Virus record (IMG/VR): IMGVR_UViG_3300023278_001158
Coordinates: 1-21,513 of that record
Length of the DNA: 21,513 nt
Source of the DNA: a virus
Direction: 5' to 3' (one strand)
Part shown: piece by piece, positions 1-7,476 of the stretch
Layout of the letters: each line of letters begins with the position of its first letter
How positions within the stretch are numbered: the first letter of the stretch is position 1
Translations under genes and position numbers: made by a program
Notes under the pieces: generated by a model
Told to the model about the DNA's origin: nothing
The model's input: only the letters and a program-made list of their open reading frames with translations
Databases searched by the model: none

Positions 1-261
1 CAAACAAACGGCAGAGATGATTTTTACGCACCGTATTGGTTCGGTAACAATGCATTTTTGTTTTCAATGAAAACACCACAAGAAGTAGACGACGAAACTG
101 GACAAATGCCAAACATGGTATATGCAGATGCAATTGCAGGTGCGTACTTTGTATATGGAGTAGAAAGTGTGTTTAGTGCAGGCGCATTCACACAAACACT
201 TAGAGCATATCAAGATGAAACATTACCGTTTGGTATAATCAGAAGCATTATAAGAGAGTAA
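1..261 (+). CDS. C-terminal part of a tail/baseplate structural protein (possible gp27-type hub)
   Basis: The reading frame is open from base 1 to the TAA at 259-261, so this is the 3' end of a gene that begins upstream; 86 codons are visible. The TTG at 58 lies inside the frame and is not a credible start. The segment VYGVESVFSAGAFTQTLRAY resembles the end of phage hub proteins (gp27, Mu gp44, P2 gpD type), where a 'V..V.H.F..G.FTQTL' strand pattern closes the last beta domain. Lying one base upstream of the gp5-like spike gene also fits, since in T4 gp27 and gp5 form one hub complex. This is an inference: a tail-tube cap protein (gp48/gp54 type) is the main alternative. No enzymatic motif is visible. 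Confidence 0.55.
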   Translation, partial: QTNGRDDFYAPYWFGNNAFLFSMKTPQEVDDETGQMPNMVYADAIAGAYFVYGVESVFSAGAFTQTLRAYQDETLPFGIIRSIIRE

Positions 262-262
262 C

Positions 263-3200
263 ATGGCAAGAGACGGAACTAGTAGTACCAGAGTTGCAGA
301 TAGGTACACAGAAGGCGCACAACAGCGTATCAACCCTGCATTCCCGGTATACGAAGGATATGTAATTGATACTGAGGATTTTTCATATACAGGTAGAGTG
401 CGAGTTCGCATCCCTGCACTAGAATCTGCACAGACCAACAACAGTGAAATTCCAGAAGAAGCAAAACCAAACGGAATTTTGGTAAGATACATGAGTCCAT
501 TCTTTGGACATACCAATATCAACAACATGGCACCTAACCAAAGTGCAGGATTTAATTGTACAACTGCAACTAGAAGTTACGGATTGTTTACAGGTCCACC
601 ACCAGACGAAAATGCCAATGTGGTTATTCTGTTCCCTCGTGGTAATATTCACGATGGTATTATTATTGGCAGTGTTGTAGAAGTTAACAGTAACTTTAGC
701 GTACCTGCGCCAAGCACCAGTATGGTAGTTGACCAAAACAGTCCTAGTGGAGCCAGTGTTGGTTTAGGTGCAGAACGAAACAAACGAGATGTAGAAGGTG
801 TTACTAGCGAAAACACAGAGATTAGACCTCCTCACTCACAGAACGGAGTGTTGCAAGAACAGGGTCTAGCAGAAGATGGTGTTCGTGGCCATGGAACTCA
901 TAGTAGCACACGAGAAGCACCTACTAGAACAGTAGGACTGTTGACACCTGGTCAGCATGCAATAGTGTTTGACGATGGAGCTCATCCAGAAGGTGCTGAC
1001 AGACGAGTAACAGGGCAAACAGGCGTTGACCCTATGATCCGCATGCGTTCAGCAAATGGCGGGCAAGTGCTACTACATGATGGTGCTGGTGTTATCTACA
1101 TGATTACACCTAGCGGAAGAACATGGGTAGAAATGAGCAACAATGGTAAGATTGATATCTATGGTGCAGATGATATAAGTTTGCATTCAAGTGCCAACCT
1201 AAACCTTGTTGCAGACGGTGCAGTAAACATTGAAGGAGCCAGTGTTGCTATTAGAGCAAGAGAAGGTGATATTCAAGCATGGGCACAAGGCGGTAAACTA
1301 GAACTAAAATCTAAAGACGACATGAACTTAACAACTGATGCAAATGGTAACTTGTTTGTAACAGGGCACCTAAAAATAAAAGGTACTAGAGTTGACATGA
1401 ACGGTCCTGTTCCTAGTAAGGCATGTGAGCCTAATGTACAACAACTAACTGACAGCAACCGATTCTATAGAGCAAGTATTGCTAGTCGTGTTCCAGAACC
1501 TGAACCATGGGGCGGCCATGAAATACAAAAGTTCCCTGTTGTTACAGGATTCAGTGCAAGTTCAACTAACCCTAGAACAGTTAATCCTAATCAGGCAATT
1601 GCCGCTCCTGCGCTTGTTCCAAGTGATGTTCGCCCAAGTGGACAGACCAGTTCAGAACAAGTCGGAAATAACGCAGACGATAATATACTGGCATCAACTT
1701 TAAGCTCTGTGGTTAACCGAGCGGTAACTGCAATAGGACAATTGCCACTTTCGACCAGAATAGCTGATACACTTGCGTCGGTAACTGACTATCTTCCAAT
1801 AGTAGATGTGCGAGGAAACAGAGCAGTTGCAGGATATTCACAAAACATTGAAGAACTAGGAAATGCACTGGGTAGATCAAATAGTAATAGACCAGTTGAC
1901 AGCAGTCAAGGCGGCATTAGAGAAATATTAAGTAATGCAGGTAAAGCAGTTGGTAATGCATTTGCGCCAATTGGCAGCTCAATAGACAACATACTAGACA
2001 ATATCGACAGAGGCATCTTTATTGGACAGAGTACACTAGACAATGTGTTTGGAACTGCACAACAAGGAATCAACACTGGTATTGGTAGAATTAACAGAAG
2101 TGCAGCTAGAAACTTGCCTGCAGGCATCACATTTGGTATTACACAAGAAGAAGCATACAGTGCATACCATACCAGTATGTGGCGAAACAGAAACAGTGTT
2201 GTAAACACATGGGGTGCTGAAACACAAGTACCGCAACGAGTGTTTGACTCGTTTGTTATTGCAGACAGAGTATACGGCGACAGTCGTTACTGGTTAACAC
2301 CAAGTGGTGCAACAATAGATATTAAACCGCTGGTTGACAACAAGAAGTGGGACAGTATTGCAGAATACATAAAGCTAGATCCTAGAAGTAGAAACATCAA
2401 CAAGAAGATGTATAACATCGTTCGTTATGAGCAGTATCCTACACTAGATCCTGCTAGAAGTCAACGAGCAGGTTTCCAAGAAATATTAAAACGATATTCA
2501 AAGTTAACCAAAGAACAAAAAGATATGGTAGACTTGCAGTACTACATTGCATATGGCAGATTCCACAAGAACTTTGCTGAACAGAGACAGCGTGAAATCA
2601 GAGCAATGTATGCTGACAGAGAAAAACTATTACCAAACGGTCTTAACTTGGTTAGTCAGTTGCCAGAAGGTGATATCACAACTATTACTCTTCCGGGTCA
2701 AACAATCATTGATAGTATACTTGACAAAACAACAACAGTTGGGTTTAATGTATTCCCAAGCGGTTATCTGTTTGCAGTAGCAGGTGTACTCAGTGATTTT
2801 GATACTGATTATGAAGATACTACAACAGGCGCCGCAGGCCTGTATCAGTTCACAGAAGATCAGTGGAATAGCATTGTTAACACATATGACAGTGACGGTA
2901 CCGCTTGGGGGCTAGTGCCAGTTACATCAGTTGATCAACGAGTAGACATTGAAGCTGCAACAATTGGCGCCGCACTGATAACTCGTATTAATCGTGACCT
3001 ACTAGAAGAAACATTGTCTAGAGCACCATCTCAAGACGAACTGTTCCTTGCACATCGTTACGGTATTGTAACTGCTAAGTTGATTGTGTCCGCAGATACT
3101 AATGCTAATCTTGAGGATATCGGCTTACCTGCAGATTTTATAACTGCAAACAGCAGCTTGACAAAAGATCAATTTGACTTTACAGTTATAGTAGGCGACT

Positions 3201-3268
3201 TTAAACAAAATGTCAGAAATATGATTGTTAAAAAATCATACGCTTTCCAAACAAAGTACGGAAATTGA
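263..3268 (+). CDS. gp5: gp5-like baseplate hub / tail spike with C-terminal transglycosylase-like domain
   Basis: This 1001-residue protein is the membrane-piercing spike of the contractile tail; T4 gp5 has about 575 residues. Residues about 30-145 look like the N-terminal OB-fold (VYEGYVIDTEDFSYTGRVRV, then PRGNIHDGIIIGSV). Residues about 225-255 contain the conserved TPGQHAIVFDDG stretch, and about 260-382 form short alternating strands (GGQVLLHDG, GKIDIYG, NLNLVADGAVNIEG) expected of the gpV/VgrG-type trimeric beta-helix. A linker rich in Ser, Asn and Pro follows. Residues about 610-800 are helical, and VPQRVFDSFV at 656-665 recalls the scaffold of GH24-type phage lysozymes, though no catalytic site is evident. 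Residues about 835-975 match the lytic transglycosylase fold: GAAGLYQF at 856-863, then DELFLAHRYG. The residue 13 before Gly856, where the family has its catalytic Glu, is Leu843. The ATG follows the previous stop by one base with a weak GAGAG site. The gp5-like call is firm; lytic activity is doubtful. Confidence 0.87.
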   Translation: MARDGTSSTRVADRYTEGAQQRINPAFPVYEGYVIDTEDFSYTGRVRVRIPALESAQTNNSEIPEEAKPNGILVRYMSPFFGHTNINNMAPNQSAGFNCTTATRSYGLFTGPPPDENANVVILFPRGNIHDGIIIGSVVEVNSNFSVPAPSTSMVVDQNSPSGASVGLGAERNKRDVEGVTSENTEIRPPHSQNGVLQEQGLAEDGVRGHGTHSSTREAPTRTVGLLTPGQHAIVFDDGAHPEGADRRVTGQTGVDPMIRMRSANGGQVLLHDGAGVIYMITPSGRTWVEMSNNGKIDIYGADDISLHSSANLNLVADGAVNIEGASVAIRAREGDIQAWAQGGKLELKSKDDMNLTTDANGNLFVTGHLKIKGTRVDMNGPVPSKACEPNVQQLTDSNRFYRASIASRVPEPEPWGGHEIQKFPVVTGFSASSTNPRTVNPNQAIAAPALVPSDVRPSGQTSSEQVGNNADDNILASTLSSVVNRAVTAIGQLPLSTRIADTLASVTDYLPIVDVRGNRAVAGYSQNIEELGNALGRSNSNRPVDSSQGGIREILSNAGKAVGNAFAPIGSSIDNILDNIDRGIFIGQSTLDNVFGTAQQGINTGIGRINRSAARNLPAGITFGITQEEAYSAYHTSMWRNRNSVVNTWGAETQVPQRVFDSFVIADRVYGDSRYWLTPSGATIDIKPLVDNKKWDSIAEYIKLDPRSRNINKKMYNIVRYEQYPTLDPARSQRAGFQEILKRYSKLTKEQKDMVDLQYYIAYGRFHKNFAEQRQREIRAMYADREKLLPNGLNLVSQLPEGDITTITLPGQTIIDSILDKTTTVGFNVFPSGYLFAVAGVLSDFDTDYEDTTTGAAGLYQFTEDQWNSIVNTYDSDGTAWGLVPVTSVDQRVDIEAATIGAALITRINRDLLEETLSRAPSQDELFLAHRYGIVTAKLIVSADTNANLEDIGLPADFITANSSLTKDQFDFTVIVGDFKQNVRNMIVKKSYAFQTKYGN

Positions 3269-3270
3269 AG

Positions 3271-3276
3271 TAAATA
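3271..3276 (+). promoter_or_regulatory. Candidate T4-type late promoter upstream of the HNH gene
   Basis: TAAATA lies in the 27-base gap after gp5, 25 bases before the TTG start of the HNH gene and 5 bases before its ribosome-binding site GAGGG (3282-3286). T4-like phages use TATAAATA as the -10 element for late transcription. Two other gaps in this window have the same arrangement. This copy overlaps no stop codon or hairpin. Confidence 0.45.
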
Positions 3277-3295
3277 CAACTGAGGGAACAGACCA

Positions 3296-3841
3296 TTGAG
3301 CGATGTACTACTGTTAAATGCAGATGCAAGACCTTTAAGTTTATCCCCTCTGTCGATCATTTCATGGCAAATGGCTGTAAAGGCACACTTTGCCGATAAG
3401 GTTACGATTCTTAAGTCATACGAAGATCGTTATATTAGGAGTCAGCGGTTAGTAATGAAAAGACCACTAGTGGTAATTACTAACCGCTATCTTCGGCCAC
3501 CTAGCATAGTTAAATTTACTAGACGCAATTTGTTCTTGAGAGATAACTTTAGTTGTCAATACTGTAACAAACCATTCCCCTATAAAGAGTTAACATTTGA
3601 TCATGTATTGCCTCGCAGTTTAGGTGGTGATACCAGTTGGGAAAATGTTACAACTGCATGCCATAAATGCAATCTTGCCAAGGGCAATGATCCTAGCATC
3701 AAGCCTAAAAAGAAGCCAGTTGAGCCTTCATATTGGGATTTGATTAAACAAATACAAAATAGACCACACGGACAGCGCATACACCCAAACTGGTATGAGT
3801 ATTTGCCGTGGGAAGCCCCGTCTGTACAGGATGTTGCATAA
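3296..3841 (+). CDS. HNH endonuclease
   Basis: This 181-residue protein is a predicted metal-dependent DNA nuclease. The N-terminus VLLLNADARPLSLSPLSIIS matches the 'VLVLNA.Y.PL....W..A' opening of a widespread HNH family, which supports the TTG start at 3296; GAGGG at 3282-3286 is well placed and no ATG lies nearby in frame. The nuclease core is complete: zinc-binding Cys87-Cys90 and Cys122-Cys125, the catalytic Asp102-His103 pair (FDHVLPRSLGG) and Asn117 (WENV), with His123 inside the second Cys pair. The C-terminal 40 residues are basic and Pro/Trp-rich. It interrupts the baseplate genes, as free-standing phage homing endonucleases often do. Six of its 14 Ser codons are TCN and it uses CGG and AGG for Arg, unlike the neighbouring genes, which strongly prefer AGY and AGA; this hints at separate origin. 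A nested palindrome lies within the gene (3444-3488). Homing is inferred; a packaging or general nuclease role remains possible. Confidence 0.9.
   Translation: MSDVLLLNADARPLSLSPLSIISWQMAVKAHFADKVTILKSYEDRYIRSQRLVMKRPLVVITNRYLRPPSIVKFTRRNLFLRDNFSCQYCNKPFPYKELTFDHVLPRSLGGDTSWENVTTACHKCNLAKGNDPSIKPKKKPVEPSYWDLIKQIQNRPHGQRIHPNWYEYLPWEAPSVQDVA
3444..3488. repeat. Nested inverted repeat inside the HNH gene
   Basis: A perfect 13-base inverted repeat (AGCGGTTAGTAAT at 3444-3456, ATTACTAACCGCT at 3476-3488) encloses a perfect 12-base palindrome ACCACTAGTGGT (3463-3474). Together they could form a cruciform or a branched RNA hairpin. The repeat encodes residues about 50-64, just before the nuclease core. 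Confidence 0.7.
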
Positions 3842-3877
3842 AAATTCATAAATCCTCAAACCATGGTTTTCTGCCAT

Positions 3878-3885
3878 GATAAATA
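3878..3885 (+). promoter_or_regulatory. Candidate T4-type late promoter upstream of gp25
   Basis: GATAAATA lies in the 63-base gap before gp25. Its TAAATA core (3880-3885) is 25 bases before the ATG at 3905, and AGAGG (3892-3896) follows as the ribosome-binding site. This is the closest of the candidate sites to the T4 late consensus TATAAATA. Confidence 0.55.
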
Positions 3886-3904
3886 TAGTATAGAGGTATT
3901 ATGA

Positions 3905-4294
3905 ATGGTCAATCCAATTTACAAATTTTCAGGTTTTTCAAGCAAGACAGAGGACTTCTATCCTGTGCGCTTGCATGATATTGATCTAGCTAAACAGGAT
4001 CTACTAAACGAAATCTACACTCGCAAGGGCGAAAGATTAATGAGTCCAAATGTTGGAAGCATTGTTTGGGAGATGTTGTTTGACCCATTTACAGAACAAG
4101 CGTCAATTGATATTAGAAATGATATGATTCGTATTGTTAAAAGAGACCCTCGTTGGAATCTAGTTGAAGTAAACAGTAGTCAAACCACTGATCAAAATAC
4201 AATCCAAGTACAACTAGATTTAACTTATGTACCAACAACCGAACCAGTACAATTACTGGCAATATTCGAGGAAAGCGCGGCAGAGGCTGAATAA
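3905..4294 (+). CDS. gp25: gp25-like baseplate wedge protein
   Basis: At 129 residues it matches T4 gp25 (132). This small protein belongs to the gpW/gp25 family (TssE in type VI secretion) and in T4 sits in the inner wedge, joining the gp6-gp53 core to the first sheath ring. The family signature is visible: an N-terminal strand stretch around GFSSKTEDFYP, DIDLAKQDLLNEIYTRKGER (about residues 24-43), the MSPNVGSIVWEMLFDP motif, the helix about 65-80 (SIDIRNDMIRIVKRDPRW), then the closing beta strands. The ATG at 3905 has AGAGG eight bases upstream; the ATG at 3901 is out of frame. It lies two bases before gp6, its structural partner, so the two are probably translated from one transcript. Confidence 0.9.
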   Translation: MVNPIYKFSGFSSKTEDFYPVRLHDIDLAKQDLLNEIYTRKGERLMSPNVGSIVWEMLFDPFTEQASIDIRNDMIRIVKRDPRWNLVEVNSSQTTDQNTIQVQLDLTYVPTTEPVQLLAIFEESAAEAE

Positions 4295-4296
4295 AC

Positions 4297-7200
4297 ATGG
4301 CACAAGAAATTAGACAGAATAACCTATTTGCGGCAGAAAACTATCAGGCAATTTATGCCAGTTTTGCTAATGCAAACTTTAAGGCATACGATTATGATAC
4401 CATTCGCTCAGCAATGGTAACTTATATTCAAAACAACTATCCAGAGGACTTTAACGACTGGATTGAATCGAGTGAATTTGTTGCACTCATTGACTTGATG
4501 TCATTTCTCGGACACAACCTAGCGTTCCGTGCCGACCTAGGTGCTAGAGAAAACATTTTAGATACAGCAGAGCGTAGAGAGAGTGTACTACGAATTGCTC
4601 GCATGCTTTCCTATAATCCAAAAAGAAATATTGCCAGTGAAGGTATTATGAAAGTACTCAGTGTTCGCAGTGACGAAATCATTTACGATAGCAACAACAG
4701 AAACTTACAAAACCAAGAAATTACATGGGGCGATACAATTAACCCAGATGCATATGAGCAGTTTGTAAAAATTATCAACAGTGCATTTGTTAGCAGCAAC
4801 AGATTTGGTACGCCTACTAAAACTGTTACAGAGGATAATGTATTAACTCAACGCTACGAAATCAATACGCCAAGCATTCAAGAAATTGCACACAAGATTG
4901 GATTAAACCTAAACACTGTTAGAACCAGTGTTGAAGTGGTAAGTGCTGGCCTTACTGAAGCAGGCATAGTATACGAGCAAGAGCCTAATCCAAACGGAAA
5001 CTTTGGCATACTGTATCGCAATGACCAAGGTGGTCTTAAAAGTCCAAACAATGGTTTCTTTGCACTGTTTAAAGAAGGTACACTAAACTTCAGTGATACA
5101 CTGATTGAAAACCCAATTGAAAACCAAGTGATTGATATTGATGCAGAAAACATCAATGAAACTGATGTTTGGGTACAAACAATTGATGAAGATGGAACCA
5201 TTGAAGACAGTTGGACCAAAGTAGATAATACAGTGGGTAACAATGTTATTTTTAACAGTATCCAAAACGATATTAGAAAAATTTATGCAGTTATCACAGG
5301 CGATAACGATAGCATCAGTTTAAAGTTTGCTGATGGTAGATTCGGCGATGCTCCTAAAGACATTATCAGAACATGGTATAGAACCAGTTCTAATAGAAGC
5401 ATTGTTATTAGACCAGTTGACCTAAACAGAGTTGGCATACGAGTCCCCTACATTGGTAGAGATGGCCGCCAGTATACACTAACACTTAAAATGAGTCTAC
5501 AGTACACAGTTAGAAATTCAAGTGCTACATCAAGCATTGAAGATATTCGTGTTAATGCACCTGAAGTTTACGCAACACAGAATAGAATGGTAACTGCCAA
5601 AGATTATACAGTATATCCATTTACTAGCGGGTCAAGCATTAAGAAGATTAAAAGTATTAACCGTACCCACAGTGGACACAGTCGTTACAGTGACATTTAT
5701 GATCCAACAGGAACATATAAAGATCTAGATATATTTGCTGATGACGGGTACTTGTACAAAGAACAAATTATTAAACGCAAATCAGTTGCATTACCTAGCA
5801 ATAGAACACCTCGTGATATTACTAATAATGTTATCGGAAGTGCTATTAGAGACACAGAAAGTATCAACTTTTACTATGACAACTATCCAAGTTTAAGCAT
5901 CGCGACTGCGATGAAATGGAAGTTCCACACACAAACAAACGGAAATACTACAGGGTATATTAAAGACTCACTTGATGTAGTACAACGAGTTGGCAGTGCA
6001 GGCACAGGTGATTACAGATATCTAAAGCCAGGCGCCGTTATAGAATGGCAGACACCTGCAGGTGATCGTATCTTTACTAACATTTCATCAGTTGATGGCA
6101 GTGGCCTAGGTGTAGATGATGTTAACGGTAATGCTAGTGGACTTACACAAGATGGTAAAGGAACAATACTGATGAATGGTATACTACCTAACAACAGTGT
6201 TGCCCTTAGAGTTTGGCCAGTGTACAACTATAGATTTACAGCAGGTGAACGCAACAGTATTGTACAGAAATTAGGACAACGAACTAATTTTGGTATTAGG
6301 TATGATTATATTCAAAGCAGATGGAAAATTATTGAAGGTGACGATCTAGGTACAGGTGCATGGAGTTTAGCTAATGCAGGTAACACCAGCAAAAATAGTT
6401 TAGACACCAGCTGGATTGTGCGAGTAGAATATACTACTAACCAATATGTAATCAGCAATAGAACCACTCGTGTTGTAATGGCTAGCTCCGATGCCGTTAG
6501 ATTTTTTAACGAACTATACAGATACGAAATTAGTGAAACAGATAAAAAGTCACAACGAGATCAAATTCGTGTGCTTGAGATTAACACTAAGCCAGGAAGC
6601 AGTGATGCACTTGGAGAAGAAATTGTATATAATATCAATGGCTATTATCAATATGAAGATGGCTATACAGATCCACGCCGCGCAATCATTGCATTGATTG
6701 ATCCAGATCTAGATTATATTCCAAGCGACCCAACTGCATTTGAAAAGATTGTTGGCACAGAACAAGTGTATCTTAAAACAGAAACAGAGTACGGATTTAC
6801 ATATGAAGTACTAGGAACTGCAAACGATTATTCTAGATTGATCAGTGGTAGAAGCAATTTAAAATTCCATTGGAAACACTACAGTGAAGGTGATCATAGA
6901 ATCAATCCTAGTGTAACCAACATCATTGACACATTCATGTTAACCGACGGTTATGATACAGACTTTAGAACATGGCTTGTACTAGATGGCGCAGAGTCAA
7001 CAAGACCGCTACCGCCTACAACTGAAACACTAAGACAACAGTTTGCTGATCTAGAAGAAGTTAAAATGGCCAGTGACACTATTATCTTTAAGCCTGCCAA
7101 ATACAAAATTATGTTTGGTAACGAAGCAGACAGCGAACTAAGAGCAAAATTTAAAGTTGTAAAAGTTCTAGGTACTAGTTATACTGACAATGACATCAAG

Positions 7201-7476
7201 AGTAAAGTAATTACTGCAATTAACAATTTCTTTGCATTAGAAAATTGGGACTTTGGAGAAACTTTTTACTTCACTGAGCTTAGTGCATATATTCACAATG
7301 AGCTAGTTGGAATAATTAGCAGTGTAGTTATTGTACCGCAAGATGATAACAGTAGATTTGGAAACCTTTTCCAAGTTACTCCAGACAGTGACGAATTATT
7401 CATTAGCAGTGCAAAAGTAGCAGATGTACAAATCATCAGCCAAATTACTGAAACTAACATTAGGGTCAACTCATAA
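4297..7476 (+). CDS. gp6: gp6-like baseplate wedge protein
   Basis: In T4, gp6 forms the dimeric ring that ties the six wedges together and opens when the tail contracts. This homologue has 1059 residues against 660 in T4, as marine relatives often do. The N-terminal 130 residues are the conserved helical part (DWIESSEFVALIDLMSFLGH, then RADLGARENILDTAERRESV). The baseplate-J-like core carries NAPEVYATQNRMVTAKDYTV (about 420-439), the usual 'AP..y.tqnR.vT..DY' motif. The extra length falls largely in a middle region (about 480-800) of beta-rich, Asn/Thr-rich sequence. The C-terminal about 120 residues (SYTDNDIKSKVITAINNFFA, then FGETFYFTELSAYIHN) again match the family. AGAGG at 4282-4286, inside the end of gp25, serves the ATG. 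The stop shares its last base with the ATG of the next gene (TAATG), implying coupled translation. Confidence 0.88.
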   Translation: MAQEIRQNNLFAAENYQAIYASFANANFKAYDYDTIRSAMVTYIQNNYPEDFNDWIESSEFVALIDLMSFLGHNLAFRADLGARENILDTAERRESVLRIARMLSYNPKRNIASEGIMKVLSVRSDEIIYDSNNRNLQNQEITWGDTINPDAYEQFVKIINSAFVSSNRFGTPTKTVTEDNVLTQRYEINTPSIQEIAHKIGLNLNTVRTSVEVVSAGLTEAGIVYEQEPNPNGNFGILYRNDQGGLKSPNNGFFALFKEGTLNFSDTLIENPIENQVIDIDAENINETDVWVQTIDEDGTIEDSWTKVDNTVGNNVIFNSIQNDIRKIYAVITGDNDSISLKFADGRFGDAPKDIIRTWYRTSSNRSIVIRPVDLNRVGIRVPYIGRDGRQYTLTLKMSLQYTVRNSSATSSIEDIRVNAPEVYATQNRMVTAKDYTVYPFTSGSSIKKIKSINRTHSGHSRYSDIYDPTGTYKDLDIFADDGYLYKEQIIKRKSVALPSNRTPRDITNNVIGSAIRDTESINFYYDNYPSLSIATAMKWKFHTQTNGNTTGYIKDSLDVVQRVGSAGTGDYRYLKPGAVIEWQTPAGDRIFTNISSVDGSGLGVDDVNGNASGLTQDGKGTILMNGILPNNSVALRVWPVYNYRFTAGERNSIVQKLGQRTNFGIRYDYIQSRWKIIEGDDLGTGAWSLANAGNTSKNSLDTSWIVRVEYTTNQYVISNRTTRVVMASSDAVRFFNELYRYEISETDKKSQRDQIRVLEINTKPGSSDALGEEIVYNINGYYQYEDGYTDPRRAIIALIDPDLDYIPSDPTAFEKIVGTEQVYLKTETEYGFTYEVLGTANDYSRLISGRSNLKFHWKHYSEGDHRINPSVTNIIDTFMLTDGYDTDFRTWLVLDGAESTRPLPPTTETLRQQFADLEEVKMASDTIIFKPAKYKIMFGNEADSELRAKFKVVKVLGTSYTDNDIKSKVITAINNFFALENWDFGETFYFTELSAYIHNELVGIISSVVIVPQDDNSRFGNLFQVTPDSDELFISSAKVADVQIISQITETNIRVNS

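Noticed and set aside
58-261. Short gene starting at TTG 58
   Set aside because: The frame is open to base 1 without a stop, and the TTG has no ribosome-binding site; it is the tail of a longer gene.
3862-3878. Terminator hairpin before gp25 (CATGG / CCATG)
   Set aside because: The stem is only 5 bases with a 7-base loop and no T run follows; it is too weak to call.
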